A stretch of DNA of 64,000 nucleotides from JBBQYA01 sp031412335 (GTDB lineage Bacteria > Bacteroidota > Bacteroidia > Sphingobacteriales > Sphingobacteriaceae): assembly GCA_031412335.1 (NCBI GenBank), contig JANOCT010000012.1, forward strand, positions 62,001 through 126,000, in the 5' to 3' direction. Positions 53,206 to 62,859 of this stretch are shown here, piece by piece; position 1 is the first letter of the stretch, and every line of letters begins with the position of its first letter. The notes beneath the pieces were generated by a model. It saw only the letters and a list, made by a program, of their open reading frames with translations, made no database searches and was not told the DNA's origin. Made by a program: the position numbers and the translations under genes.

Positions 53206-54126
53206 TTATCTTTCTTTCCGTTCTCTCCTCAACTCTTTTTTAGATTTTTGAGGTGTTGGATTCTCAACTTTTTCAACTTCTTTTTCAACAGCATTAGGAA
53301 TTTGTTCTTCTACTGCTTTTTTAACATCTTCATCAATTTCTTTTTCCCCTGCTTCTTCCTCAGCTTTATTCCGGAAATACTTTTTAAATAAAAAACTGCT
53401 TTGCAAAGCAAGCATGTTCTGATTTAAATTGTCTGTTGCTGCTTCTACATTATTAATGGTTTTATCAAGTTGATTAGAAAAATTTTGATCATATAGTACT
53501 TTTCCTAAGGCACCATCTCCATTTGTTATTTTGCCCGTTATTTTAGCTAGATCGCCACTTAATACTGCTGCATTTTGTGACGTTGTTTTTAATGCAGCAA
53601 TTACATCTTTAGTCCCATCATTTCCAGCAATTTCTGTAGTTAAAACTGCAAGATTTCGAGTTATAATGTCAACATTTTTTCCAGTTGCTTCCAACGATTT
53701 CATTATTGCTTCTGTATCCATAGGCATTACACTTCCTATCATATCTCCTTCTTTTACTTCAGTAGATCCAGATTCGCCAGGCAAAATGTTTATTACTTTA
53801 TTGCCCATAAGTCCATCTGCACTTATTGCTGCTTTGCTATCTTTTTTAATAAATTCTTTATGTTCATTTTTTATAACCATCGTTATCATTACCGAGGTGT
53901 CGCTTACAATATCAATTTTCTGCACCGTTCCTACAGTGATTCCTGAAAATCGCACATTATTTCCTGGTGCTAATCCACCCACATTTTTGAAGGTAGCTGT
54001 TAGAGGAAATGTACCTCCAAATAAATTTGATTTACTACCTAAAAGATAAACTGCTGCTATAAATAGCGTAATTCCAATAATTACAAATATTCCTAACTTT
54101 AATCTATTATCTGTTTTATTTTTCAT
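53206..54126 (-). CDS. MlaD-type MCE-domain lipid transport protein
   Basis: A 306-residue protein with an N-terminal membrane helix (FVIIGITLFIAAVYLLG) and one MCE domain (VGGLAPGNNVRFSGITVGTVQKI, DGLMGNKVINI), followed by a long helical region and a Lys/Glu-rich tail ending KKELRRERKER. It binds phospholipid in the periplasm and works with the MlaE permease and MlaF ATPase, which precede it. It is the third gene of that operon, 13 bases after MlaF. Confidence 0.88.
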   Translation of the reverse strand: MKNKTDNRLKLGIFVIIGITLFIAAVYLLGSKSNLFGGTFPLTATFKNVGGLAPGNNVRFSGITVGTVQKIDIVSDTSVMITMVIKNEHKEFIKKDSKAAISADGLMGNKVINILPGESGSTEVKEGDMIGSVMPMDTEAIMKSLEATGKNVDIITRNLAVLTTEIAGNDGTKDVIAALKTTSQNAAVLSGDLAKITGKITNGDGALGKVLYDQNFSNQLDKTINNVEAATDNLNQNMLALQSSFLFKKYFRNKAEEEAGEKEIDEDVKKAVEEQIPNAVEKEVEKVENPTPQKSKKELRRERKER

Positions 54127-54139
54127 GTCAATATTTAAT

Positions 54140-54925
54140 TTATAAAAAAAATGATCGTATAAATTCGTCTTCAGATTTTTCTAGTTCATCAAACGTACCT
54201 TCTGCAATGTATTCTCCATCTTTTAATATAACTACTCGATTTGCGACAATTTTTGCACAAGCTATGTCATGAGTTATAATAATAGATGATGTTTTATATT
54301 TTTTTTGAACTTCTAAAATAAGTTCAGATATTTCTCTGGAAGTGATTGGGTCTAGACCAGTTGTTGGTTCATCATACAACATAATTTCTGGTTTCAATAT
54401 TAGTGTTCTGGCTAATCCAACCCGTTTTTTCATTCCACCAGATAATTCTGATGGCATTTTATCAATTGCTTCAGCTAATCCAACATTTTCCAAAGCCTCA
54501 ACAACTAATGTGTTCAATTCTTCATTACTTGCTTTTTGTTTTTGTCTGGTAAGTGGAAATTTTAAATTTTCACGAACTGACATTGAATCATAAAGAGCTG
54601 CACTTTGAAATAGAAAGCCTACTCTCATTCGAAGTTTATCTAGTTCTTCATCATCCATATCCATCAAATCTTCTCCTAGCACTATTAATTTTCCATCATC
54701 AGGAATTATTAACCCTACAATACATTTAATTGTTACAGATTTACCGGTACCTGATTTTCCAAGAACAACAATATTTTCTCCTTTTTTTACGATTAAATTT
54801 ATATCCTTTAAAACAGCATTTCCTCCAAATGATTTTTTCAAATGTTCTATTTGAATTACAATATCTTGACTTCCAGTTGTATCTTTTTCTAAGTCTTGCT
54901 TTGGGTTTTCTAGTTTATTTTCCAT
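54140..54925 (-). CDS. MlaF-type ABC transporter ATPase
   Basis: About 261 residues from ATG 54925 (the longer frame from 54964 overlaps MlaE). Walker A is GKSGTGKSVT, the signature LSGGMKKRVGLAR, Walker B IMLYDEPTTGLDP, and the H-loop His in IIITHD. The sequence matches MlaF, the ATPase of the phospholipid transporter between the membranes. One base separates it from MlaE. Confidence 0.92.
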   Translation of the reverse strand: MENKLENPKQDLEKDTTGSQDIVIQIEHLKKSFGGNAVLKDINLIVKKGENIVVLGKSGTGKSVTIKCIVGLIIPDDGKLIVLGEDLMDMDDEELDKLRMRVGFLFQSAALYDSMSVRENLKFPLTRQKQKASNEELNTLVVEALENVGLAEAIDKMPSELSGGMKKRVGLARTLILKPEIMLYDEPTTGLDPITSREISELILEVQKKYKTSSIIITHDIACAKIVANRVVILKDGEYIAEGTFDELEKSEDEFIRSFFL

Positions 54926-54926
54926 G

Positions 54927-55754
54927 TTAAATAAATAAATTAGTAACCTGAACCGCAATCGCATCTATAATAAAAACCATTAACGAAGAAGCAACAACCG
55001 CTGAATTGGATGCTTTACCGACACCTTCTGTTCCATTTTCGGCATTATATCCTTTGTAACATCCAATTAAAGATATACCGAAGCCAAAGAAAAATGATTT
55101 TGCAATTGAAGGTAACAAATCAGAAAATTCCAATGCTTTAAACGCTTTATCAATATAAAGTGTAAGACTTACATCATCATTAATATTAATACCTACAAAA
55201 GAGCCAACCATTGAAACTCCATCTGCCATAATAACAAGTACAGGTAGCATCAATGTAGTGGCAAGAATACGAGTTACTACCAGATATTTAAACGGGTTTG
55301 TTCCTGATACTTCCATTGCGTCGATCTGTTCTGTTACTTTCATCGATCCTAATTCAGCACCGATACCAGAACCTACTTTACCTGCACAAATAAGAGCAGA
55401 AATAACTGGTCCAATTTCCCTGATGATTGATACAGCAACCATTGCCGGCAGGTATGATTCTGCTCCAAAATTTGCCAGTGTGGGTTGCGATTGTAAGGTA
55501 AGTACCATTCCCATTATAAATCCAGTAATAGCAACTAAGGGATAAGACCGATATCCTATTTCATAACACTGGCGAATAAATTCTGAAAACTCATAAGGTG
55601 GCCGCCAAACTTGTTTGAAAAACCGAGCCGCAAATGATCCAATCCCACCTGTTTCTTCTATAAATCCTCTGATACCTGGCGGTAATGAAAATGATTTTTT
55701 TTCTTCAACGGGAGGGAGATTTGAACTATTTTTAAGTGTAGATGTTTTTTGCAT
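54927..55754 (-). CDS. MlaE-type ABC transporter permease
   Basis: A 275-residue membrane protein with about five to six helices and the MlaE blocks (YEIGYRSYPLVAITGFIMGMVL, REIGPVISALICAGKVGSGIGAELGSMKVTEQIDAMEV). ATG 55754 is preferred over a TTG 18 bases upstream. With MlaF and MlaD it moves phospholipids to keep the outer membrane asymmetric. First gene of the three. Confidence 0.92.
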   Translation of the reverse strand: MQKTSTLKNSSNLPPVEEKKSFSLPPGIRGFIEETGGIGSFAARFFKQVWRPPYEFSEFIRQCYEIGYRSYPLVAITGFIMGMVLTLQSQPTLANFGAESYLPAMVAVSIIREIGPVISALICAGKVGSGIGAELGSMKVTEQIDAMEVSGTNPFKYLVVTRILATTLMLPVLVIMADGVSMVGSFVGININDDVSLTLYIDKAFKALEFSDLLPSIAKSFFFGFGISLIGCYKGYNAENGTEGVGKASNSAVVASSLMVFIIDAIAVQVTNLFI

Positions 55755-55907
55755 ATTCGCTAGATTAAGCAAAAAGCAAAAATGTTACCGCAACATATTT
55801 AATTGTAAAACCTTGTTTGAAGGTAATTCAAATCATTTTATTTAAAATTAATGTGGAAAATTCTTCCCGAGAATTGGGTAAAGAATAAATTCGGCAAAAA
55901 AAATCGA

Positions 55908-56270
55908 TTAGTATTTGAATGCTGTTTCATCAGATTCTGAATCTGTTTTTCCTGATTTACTTTCCCGCTCTTCCTTATTTCTAGTGTAAGTTTCAAAGTC
56001 TTCATACTTTCTTTCTACAACTTCTTGATTGGTTTTTACATAATTAACTGCTTCAACCAAGCCTTCTGAGAATTTTTCAAAGTCTTCTTTATATAAAAAA
56101 AGCTTATGCTTAATGAATTGACCATCTTCCATTCTTTTTTTACTCTCAGTAATTGTAATGTAGTAATCATTTGATTTAGTTGCTTTTACATCAAAGAAAT
56201 ACGTTCGCTTTCCAGCTCTTACCTTACTTGAGAAAACTTCTTCCCGGTCTTTATTATCAAAATCGCCCAT
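55908..56270 (-). CDS. DUF3276 (PUR-alpha-like) nucleic-acid-binding protein
   Basis: A 120-residue protein: EEVFSSKVRAGKRTYFFDVKATKSNDYYITITESKKR, then HKLFLYKEDFEKFSEGL. This matches the DUF3276/PUR family of Bacteroidota and spirochaetes, which binds single-stranded DNA or RNA. The acidic end (DSESDETAFKY) is variable. Independent gene between the Mla operon and the ABC exporter. Confidence 0.87.
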   Translation of the reverse strand: MGDFDNKDREEVFSSKVRAGKRTYFFDVKATKSNDYYITITESKKRMEDGQFIKHKLFLYKEDFEKFSEGLVEAVNYVKTNQEVVERKYEDFETYTRNKEERESKSGKTDSESDETAFKY

Positions 56271-56334
56271 TTGTTTTTTTTCTTTTTAACGCTGGTAAAT
56301 ATAGAATTTAAAATTTCAAAGTAAAAAAAAAGAT

Positions 56335-58149
56335 TTATCCTTCTGGTTTGTTCAAAATAACATTATCAGGTTTATCGATGCTTTCTTCTTCAAGTATTTG
56401 TTTTTCATAGAATTGAGAATATAGTCCTTTTTTTAGTAGCAAATCAAGGTGATTTCCATATTCCATAACTTCACCATCATCAAGAACCAATATATTAGTT
56501 GAATTCCGCAGAGAAGAAATACGATGACTAATTATAACTGTCGTTTTACCCTTAATTTCTGTTGAAAGAGAATTAAATATCCGTTCTTCTGTTTGTGTAT
56601 CAACTGCAGATAAACAATCATCAAGACATAAAATAATAGGTTTTTTTATTAATGCTCTTGCAATAGAAACCCGTTGTTTTTGGCCTCCTGATAGAGTTAT
56701 TCCACGCTCACCTACTTCAGTTGCATATCCATTTGGAAATGATATAATTGAATCATGAATATCTGAGATTTTAGCGGCTAATTCTATTTCATTTTGTGAG
56801 GCTCCAGGCAATCCAAAAGCAATATTATTCGAAATAGTATCCGAAAAAAGAAAAGTTTCTTGAGGAACGTAGCCATTATTCTTTCTTAAATCGGTTAAAT
56901 TATACTCTTTAATGTCAATTTCATCAATCCATATTTTTCCCTTATCTGCATCATAAAGTCTATTTAATAATGCACCAATAGTTGATTTCCCTGAACCTGT
57001 TTTTCCTAAAATTCCCAAGGTTTCGCCTGGTTTCACATGGAATGAAACTGATTTTAATGCTTCAAAACCTGCTCCAGGATACGAAAAAGAAACATTCTCA
57101 AATCGTATATCACCTTTAAGTTGATTAATCTTAGTTTTTCCAGACACTATTTCTGGTTTTGTATTCAAAAATTGATTAATTCTCTTTTGAGAAGCTGCAG
57201 CTCGTTGAACCAATGAAGTTACCCAGCCTAAAGAAGTAACTGGCCAGGTTAATAATGTAACATAAACTATAAATTCACCAATATTGCCAGTGGTTATTGT
57301 TCCATTAATAACTTCCAATCCTCCTATTAATACTGTTAACAAGGTACTTAAACCGATAAGAATTAACATTGTTGGAAAAAACATAGCTTGTACTTTCACC
57401 AATCCCATTGATTGTGTTCGATAATTCGTACTTGCTTCAGCAAAAAATCTCTTTCGGTCATTTTCTCTTACAAAAGCTTTTAGAATTCGTATTCCTGAAA
57501 AAGTTTCTTGCACGAAAGTAGATAAACCAGAAAGTTGCTCTTGAATCTGTTCGCTTCTTTTATTTATCGTTTCATTAACCAAATAAATAGCAACGGCAAG
57601 AAAAGGCAATGGCAAAAGTGCATATAATGACAATCGTACATTTATACTAAACATGGTTACTATTATTAATACAAACAAAACCACCATATTGATAGCATAC
57701 ATTACCGCAGGTCCTAAATACATCCGAACTCTTCCTACGTCCTCTGTCACACGATTCATTAAATCTCCCGTATTATTTTTTTTGTAAAAAGATTGTGAAA
57801 GAAATTGATAATGAGCATACAACTCATTTTTTAAATCATACTCGATATGCCTGGAAACAACAATAATTGTTTGACGCATGAAAAACATAAAAATTCCTTT
57901 TATAAGAGCGAGGGATAACAAAATACCTCCAAAAAGCAAAGCAATGTTTTTATAATGAGCTGTTTGACTATCAAAACCTGCCGACAAACGATAAAGAATT
58001 AAATTTTCTTTTATCAGATCGATGGATATACGAATAATTTGTGCAGGATATATGCTCAATAAATTAGATGCAATTACAAAAAACACTCCTGCAAGCAATC
58101 TTCCACTATATTTCCTAAAATATTTATTTAAGTATGCTAAATCTTTCAT
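56335..58149 (-). CDS. ABC exporter (MsbA/MdlB type), degenerate Walker B
   Basis: A 604-residue half-transporter: six membrane helices in about residues 15-320, then an ATPase with Walker A GKTGSGKST, signature LSGGQKQRVS and H-loop in VIISHR. Walker B reads CLDDCLSAVD, with Asp where the catalytic Glu should be. In heterodimeric exporters such as TM287/288 and BmrCD one subunit has such a change, so this protein may pair with another exporter. Substrate unknown. Divergent from the dehydrogenase gene. Confidence 0.87.
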   Translation of the reverse strand: MKDLAYLNKYFRKYSGRLLAGVFFVIASNLLSIYPAQIIRISIDLIKENLILYRLSAGFDSQTAHYKNIALLFGGILLSLALIKGIFMFFMRQTIIVVSRHIEYDLKNELYAHYQFLSQSFYKKNNTGDLMNRVTEDVGRVRMYLGPAVMYAINMVVLFVLIIVTMFSINVRLSLYALLPLPFLAVAIYLVNETINKRSEQIQEQLSGLSTFVQETFSGIRILKAFVRENDRKRFFAEASTNYRTQSMGLVKVQAMFFPTMLILIGLSTLLTVLIGGLEVINGTITTGNIGEFIVYVTLLTWPVTSLGWVTSLVQRAAASQKRINQFLNTKPEIVSGKTKINQLKGDIRFENVSFSYPGAGFEALKSVSFHVKPGETLGILGKTGSGKSTIGALLNRLYDADKGKIWIDEIDIKEYNLTDLRKNNGYVPQETFLFSDTISNNIAFGLPGASQNEIELAAKISDIHDSIISFPNGYATEVGERGITLSGGQKQRVSIARALIKKPIILCLDDCLSAVDTQTEERIFNSLSTEIKGKTTVIISHRISSLRNSTNILVLDDGEVMEYGNHLDLLLKKGLYSQFYEKQILEEESIDKPDNVILNKPEG

Positions 58150-58164
58150 TGAATTTGCCTAAGT

Positions 58165-58182
58165 CAACATTCTTAAATGTTG
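58165..58182. promoter_or_regulatory. Palindrome in the divergent promoter region
   Basis: CAACATT / AATGTTG is a perfect 7-bp inverted repeat with a 4-base centre, in the 208 bases between the divergent ABC exporter and dehydrogenase starts. A -7-like TATTTTTG for the exporter lies at 58205-58212 on the minus strand. The palindrome could be an operator or a leader hairpin for the exporter. Confidence 0.3.
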
Positions 58183-58235
58183 AAACATGGCGATATAATT
58201 TGTGCAAAAATAGCTGAAATGAGTTGGTTTTAAAA

Positions 58236-58268
58236 TGTTGGCGCAATTAGAAAATAAATATACTTTTG
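58236..58268 (+). promoter_or_regulatory. Bacteroidota-type promoter for the dehydrogenase
   Basis: A TGTTG (58236-58240) and a TACTTTTG (58261-58268) are separated by 20 bases, matching the -33 TTG / -7 TAnnTTTG consensus for the primary sigma factor of Bacteroidota. Transcription should start near 58275, giving a leader of about 80 bases before the ATG at 58358. Confidence 0.55.
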
Positions 58269-58357
58269 TCGGACGGTAAAAATATGCAACAAAGTTATTT
58301 TAACCATTATGCTGAAGCAAAAAATCTAAATATTTTAAACCAGACAACGTTTCAAGA

Positions 58358-59455
58358 ATGCAGGAAAATAACAAAGACCACAACGAAAGCGAATCAGTTT
58401 TTTCAAAAATGGAAAAAAATGGTCATCAAAAACTGGTATTTTGCAATGATGAAGCTACCGGATTAAAAGCAATAATAGCAATTCATGACACAACTCTTGG
58501 TCCAGCACTTGGAGGAACAAGAATGTGGCACTATAAAACGGAAGCCGAAGCATTAAATGATGTATTGAGGCTTTCAAGAGGAATGACCTACAAAGCAGCA
58601 ATTACTGGTTTAAATTTAGGCGGTGGTAAAGCAGTCATTATAGGCGACTCATCTAAAGATAAAAGCGAAGGGATGATGAGGCGGTATGGAAAATTTATTC
58701 AAAACCTTAACGGCGAGTATATTACAGCTGAAGATGTGGGTACAAGCCCAAAAGATATGGAATACATACGCATGGAAACAAAGCATGTAACCGGAGTTCC
58801 TGAATCAATGGGAGGAAGTGGAGATCCATCACCTGTAACAGCGCATGGAGTGTATATGGGAATGAAAGCGGCTGCTAAAGAACTTTGGGGAGACGATAAT
58901 TTGGAAGGAAAAAAAATTCTGGTACAAGGAGTAGGGCATGTTGGAGAACATTTAGTTGGAAAATTGAGAAATGAAAATGCAACAGTTTACATTTCAGATA
59001 TTGATGAAGATCGATTGAGATTGGTTTCTGAAAAGTATAATGCTAAAGTTGTTGATAATAAAAAAATATACGATTTGGATATTGATATTTACTCGCCTTG
59101 TGCATTGGGTGCAACTGTAAATTCTGATACTTTATCTAGATTAAAATGTGCAATTATAGCTGGAGCAGCTAATAACCAATTAGCCGACGAAAACATACAT
59201 GGTCAAATGTGTATTGATAAAGGAATTTTATATGCTCCTGATTTTTTAATTAATGCAGGTGGCTTAATTAATGTTTACTCTGAGCTTCAGGGTTTTAGTA
59301 AAAAAAGAGCAATGATGCAAACAGAGCATATTTATGAAGTAACTCGCGAAATTTTGAAGAAGTCGAAAGCGGAAAATGTACCAACTCATGTTGCTGCAAA
59401 TAAATTGGCTGAAAAGCGAATTCACGATATTAAACTGTTAAAATCTTCATTTTAA
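58358..59455 (+). CDS. Leucine/valine-type amino acid dehydrogenase
   Basis: A 365-residue Glu/Leu/Phe/Val dehydrogenase. GPALGGTRMW, then MTYKAAITGLNLGGGKAVI carries the catalytic Lys; EDVGTSPKDM and SCALG/GAANNQL-type motifs follow (GVGHVGEHL is the NAD site). Length and motif spacing are closest to leucine dehydrogenase, which deaminates branched-chain amino acids with NAD. A nested frame at 58266-58466 is not used. It stands upstream of, but probably separate from, the nusB operon. Confidence 0.9.
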   Translation: MQENNKDHNESESVFSKMEKNGHQKLVFCNDEATGLKAIIAIHDTTLGPALGGTRMWHYKTEAEALNDVLRLSRGMTYKAAITGLNLGGGKAVIIGDSSKDKSEGMMRRYGKFIQNLNGEYITAEDVGTSPKDMEYIRMETKHVTGVPESMGGSGDPSPVTAHGVYMGMKAAAKELWGDDNLEGKKILVQGVGHVGEHLVGKLRNENATVYISDIDEDRLRLVSEKYNAKVVDNKKIYDLDIDIYSPCALGATVNSDTLSRLKCAIIAGAANNQLADENIHGQMCIDKGILYAPDFLINAGGLINVYSELQGFSKKRAMMQTEHIYEVTREILKKSKAENVPTHVAANKLAEKRIHDIKLLKSSF

Positions 59456-59508
59456 GATTATATTACAAATAATTGATTCTTTAAAACGTTTTTTGAAATA
59501 AATAACCC

Positions 59509-60459
59509 ATGCTAAACAGAAGGCATTTACGTGTCAAAGTATTACAAGTATTGTATTCTTTTGCGCAGTCAGAAAACAAGGATAAGTTGGTTTTTGAAAA
59601 GATTTTGCTTCAACAAATTGAAAAAGTAAGAGAAATGTATTTATATATGCTTCAATTGCTTGCAGAAATGGCAGAATATGTAGAAACTGATGCGTTAGAA
59701 TCAGCCGAAAAATATGTGCCTTCAGAAATTGATCTAAATCCAAACAGAAGTTTGGCTCAAAATAAAATCATCCATTTACTACAAACCAACTCTGAATTTA
59801 TAGCTCGCTTAAAATCATCAAAAGTGAGTTGGCAAAAAGATCATGATATTGTTAGAAGTTTATTCAAAACATTAAAGAAAAAAGCCGAATACGAAACATA
59901 TGGTGAAAATGAGGTGAATAATTTTGATACAGATAAAGATTTTTTACTTTATACATTCAAAAAGATTATCATGAAATCGGTGGTTGTAAAACAATGGTTT
60001 GAAGAACATGATATAAATTGGAATTCCAACGAATCAGTAATCAATAGTATGGTTTCTAAAACAATTAAATCTTTTACAGAAGAAAGTAATTCAGAACATT
60101 CATTAGCTTCTGTATCAGCTAATTGGGAAGATGATGAAGAGTTTATTATAAATCTGTATCGCAAAACTCAAGAAAATGATGTTCGATTTGATGAAATAAT
60201 AGGTAAGAAGACAGAAAACTGGGATATAGAACGAATTGCCATGTTGGACGTAATTTTAATGAAAATGGCATTGTCAGAGTTTTTATATTTTAATGGAATT
60301 CCTTTAAAAGTTACTATGAATGAATATATTGATATTAGTAAAGAATATAGCACTCCCAAAAGCAATACATTCATTAATGGAATATTAGATAAAATTCTAA
60401 TTGATTTTAATTTAAATAAAGAAATCAGAAAAACTGGTAGAGGATTAATTGGTTCTTAA
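59509..60459 (+). CDS. nusB: Transcription antitermination factor NusB, long form
   Basis: A 316-residue protein. It starts MLNRRHLRVKVLQVLYSF and ends with the NusB core (WDIERIAMLDVILMKMALSEFLYF, PLKVTMNEYIDISKEYSTPKSNTFINGILDKI). Most bacterial NusB proteins are about 140-160 residues; the Bacteroidota form has a long helical insertion of roughly 130-150 residues between the two halves. It supports antitermination in rRNA operons with NusE. First gene of the operon ending at DUF5522. Confidence 0.9.
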   Translation: MLNRRHLRVKVLQVLYSFAQSENKDKLVFEKILLQQIEKVREMYLYMLQLLAEMAEYVETDALESAEKYVPSEIDLNPNRSLAQNKIIHLLQTNSEFIARLKSSKVSWQKDHDIVRSLFKTLKKKAEYETYGENEVNNFDTDKDFLLYTFKKIIMKSVVVKQWFEEHDINWNSNESVINSMVSKTIKSFTEESNSEHSLASVSANWEDDEEFIINLYRKTQENDVRFDEIIGKKTENWDIERIAMLDVILMKMALSEFLYFNGIPLKVTMNEYIDISKEYSTPKSNTFINGILDKILIDFNLNKEIRKTGRGLIGS

Positions 60460-60482
60460 GAGAATAATATAATAAATAAATT

Positions 60483-60932
60483 ATGTATAAATCATTGTTA
60501 ATAATTTTTGCAAGTATGCTAATAATTAGTTGCAAGCAAAATTCAAGTAAAAAAGAAATTGAAGCTGATGCAATAAGTAATCCTATGACAGCAGATGGAG
60601 TGTTGGATACATCTGAATTGCCCATTTTGAGTTTTGATAAAGATGTTTACGATTTCGGAAAAATAAAAGAAGGAGAAAAAGTTTCCTATTCCTACACATT
60701 TACTAATACTGGCAAAAGTGCTTTGATTGTGAGTAATGCAACCGCTACTTGTGGGTGTACTATTCCAAAGTGGTCTCAAGAACCTATAAAACCAGGTGAA
60801 AAGGGGGTAATTGAAGTAATATTTGATAGTAAAGGAAAAACCGGACTTCAAAATAAAACAATAACAGTAATTGCGAATACAATACCCAATACAAAAGTAC
60901 TTTATCTTCGAGGCGATGTTGCCGGAAATTAA
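60483..60932 (+). CDS. DUF1573 lipoprotein
   Basis: A 149-residue protein with a lipoprotein signal (ASMLIISC, Cys17) and one DUF1573 Ig-like domain (VYDFGKIKEGEKVSYSYTFTNTG, TATCGCTIPKW, KPGEKGVIEVIFDSKGKTG). The TCGCT cysteines are a family hallmark. Envelope-anchored; function unknown. Conserved here between nusB and yajC. Confidence 0.9.
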   Translation: MYKSLLIIFASMLIISCKQNSSKKEIEADAISNPMTADGVLDTSELPILSFDKDVYDFGKIKEGEKVSYSYTFTNTGKSALIVSNATATCGCTIPKWSQEPIKPGEKGVIEVIFDSKGKTGLQNKTITVIANTIPNTKVLYLRGDVAGN

Positions 60933-60948
60933 TTAATTAAGTAAAAAA

Positions 60949-61272
60949 ATGATAGATTTAATTTTAATGGCTCCTCAAACAACAGGTGCAAGTAATCCAA
61001 TAATGAGTTTTCTTCCAATAGTTTTAATTGGAGTAGTTTTTTATTTTTTCATGATTCGTCCGCAAACCCAGCGAGCTAAGGAGCAAAAATTATTTATTGA
61101 AGGGATTAAAAAAGGAGATAAAATTGTAACAAATAGTGGTATACATGGCAAAATTGTAGAATTAGGAACCGATTTCTTTTTAGTAGAAGTTGATAACAAT
61201 GTCCGAATAAAATTTGACCGAGCAGCACTTTCTCCTGAAGCAACTAAAGCGGCAAACAAAGCAGTTGTTTAA
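60949..61272 (+). CDS. yajC: Preprotein translocase subunit YajC
   Basis: A 107-residue protein with a single membrane helix (LPIVLIGVVFYFFMI) followed by RPQTQRAKEQK and KKGDKIVTNSGIHGKIVEL, diagnostic for YajC, an accessory of the SecDF-YajC complex. 16 bases after the DUF1573 gene. Confidence 0.95.
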   Translation: MIDLILMAPQTTGASNPIMSFLPIVLIGVVFYFFMIRPQTQRAKEQKLFIEGIKKGDKIVTNSGIHGKIVELGTDFFLVEVDNNVRIKFDRAALSPEATKAANKAVV

Positions 61273-61285
61273 TTAATTAAAAATA

Positions 61286-62245
61286 ATGGATCATCAAATG
61301 GAGGATTTTAACGAAAATCTTTCTGGTAGAAGCAGACGGAAACTAACTTTATTTAGTTTTTGTCTGCTTTTTTCTGTTTTAGCCTGGTTGTTTACTACAC
61401 TTTCAAAAAAGTATATCTATGAAGTTAATAGTGTAATTATTTTAAAAAATGCACCAGCTGGAAGTATAATGGCAGAAAACAATAATATTTCAGTTAGATA
61501 CGAAGTCGAAAGTACGGGCTGGCAACTTATTTTTTTAAAGATCAAGAAATTTCCAGATTCATTGATCATCGATATTTCCAAGACAAAAAATCAATCAAAA
61601 ATTTCCTTAAGTAATTATTTTCCGGTTTTAAATGATCAATTAGATGATAAATTTTTAATTAGTAAAGTTTCTCCCGATGTTTTAAATCTTGGCCAAGTAA
61701 ATGTATTGAAAAGAAAAGTTCCCGTAAAACTAAATTTAACTGTTGAATTTGCAGATAAATTTTATTCATCAGGCAAAATTATTTGCAAACCAGATAGCGT
61801 TGAAATTAGCGGGAGTGCACAAATTGTAAATAAAATATTATTTTGGCCAACAGAAAAAAGAAAATTAACCCAAATAAAAAATTCTCAGGAGTTTGATTTA
61901 AATCTCGAAAAATTATCGTTAAATGTACAAATTGAATCTAAAGTAATTATGGTAAAGTTACCAGTAGAGGAATTTACTGAAAATAAAATACAATTGCCTT
62001 TGAAGGTAATTAATATGCCAGAAAATTATTCAATTAAAGTTTATCCTGCAGTTGTAAATGTATCTTATCTTGTTTCTCTCAGCAATTTTTCACAAATCTC
62101 GGCAAATGATTTCGAGGCAGTAGTTGATTATTCGCTAATTGAAAAGGGAAGTGATTATTTAAAAGCAGAATTAATTAGATTTCCTGAAAGTACATTAAAT
62201 CAAAGAATTCGACCAACTCATATTAATTATTTGCTCAGACCATAA
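61286..62245 (+). CDS. YbbR/CdaR-like envelope protein
   Basis: A 319-residue protein with one N-terminal membrane helix (LFSFCLLFSVLAWLFTTLS) and repeated beta domains of the YbbR type (VPVKLNLTVEFADKFYSSGKI, PDSVEISGSAQIVNKI). In Firmicutes, YbbR/CdaR regulates diadenylate cyclase; here no cdaA is adjacent. It ends on the base before... its stop overlaps the coaE start by one base. Confidence 0.82.
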   Translation: MDHQMEDFNENLSGRSRRKLTLFSFCLLFSVLAWLFTTLSKKYIYEVNSVIILKNAPAGSIMAENNNISVRYEVESTGWQLIFLKIKKFPDSLIIDISKTKNQSKISLSNYFPVLNDQLDDKFLISKVSPDVLNLGQVNVLKRKVPVKLNLTVEFADKFYSSGKIICKPDSVEISGSAQIVNKILFWPTEKRKLTQIKNSQEFDLNLEKLSLNVQIESKVIMVKLPVEEFTENKIQLPLKVINMPENYSIKVYPAVVNVSYLVSLSNFSQISANDFEAVVDYSLIEKGSDYLKAELIRFPESTLNQRIRPTHINYLLRP

Positions 62246-62859
62246 TGCTTACAATTGGAATAACAGGTGGAATCGGGAGTGGAAAAAGTACAGTTTGTAA
62301 AATTTTTCAAATTTTAGGAATACCGGTTTTCAATGCTGATATAGAGTCGAGAAATATTCTAAACAATGATGAACTGGTAAAAAAGGAAATCAAGAATCTT
62401 TTGGGAAGTTTAAGTTACCAGTCAGATAATACTCCAGATAGGAAATTTATTGCTTCACAAGTTTTTGCAGATGAAAAGTTATTAACTCAATTAAATAAAA
62501 TATTGCATCCTGTGGTTTTAAATAATTTTGAAATATGGCGTAATAGCCATTCTAAGGAGTTATATATAATAAAAGAAGCAGCAATTTTATTTGAAAGTGG
62601 ATCAAATAAAGAGATGGATTTTGTAATTGTAGTTACTTCTCCCTTAGAAATAAGAATTCAACGTGTTATGAAGCGTGATACAATTTCTAGGCAGTTAGTT
62701 GAAGCTCGAATTTCAAAACAATACCCACAAGAGAAATTAATTGAATTAAGTGATTGGGAAATTAAAAATAATGGATTTGATTTGGTTATATCGCAAGTTT
62801 TAGCTTTAGATCAAAAAATACATACCCTTCAAGTTGCAAATAATGGTAATGGAAATTGA
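62245..62859 (+). CDS. coaE: Dephospho-CoA kinase
   Basis: A 204-residue P-loop kinase: GITGGIGSGKSTVCKIFQILGIPVFNAD carries Walker A and the substrate Asp, and HPVVLNNFEIW and LFESGSNKEMDFVIVV follow. It does the last step of coenzyme A synthesis. Starts within the last codons of the YbbR gene. Confidence 0.95.
   Translation: MLTIGITGGIGSGKSTVCKIFQILGIPVFNADIESRNILNNDELVKKEIKNLLGSLSYQSDNTPDRKFIASQVFADEKLLTQLNKILHPVVLNNFEIWRNSHSKELYIIKEAAILFESGSNKEMDFVIVVTSPLEIRIQRVMKRDTISRQLVEARISKQYPQEKLIELSDWEIKNNGFDLVISQVLALDQKIHTLQVANNGNGN

Noticed and set aside
58266..58466. ORF starting upstream of the dehydrogenase
   Set aside because: It overlaps the dehydrogenase in another frame and has no protein-like motif; it is also largely within the leader after the proposed promoter.
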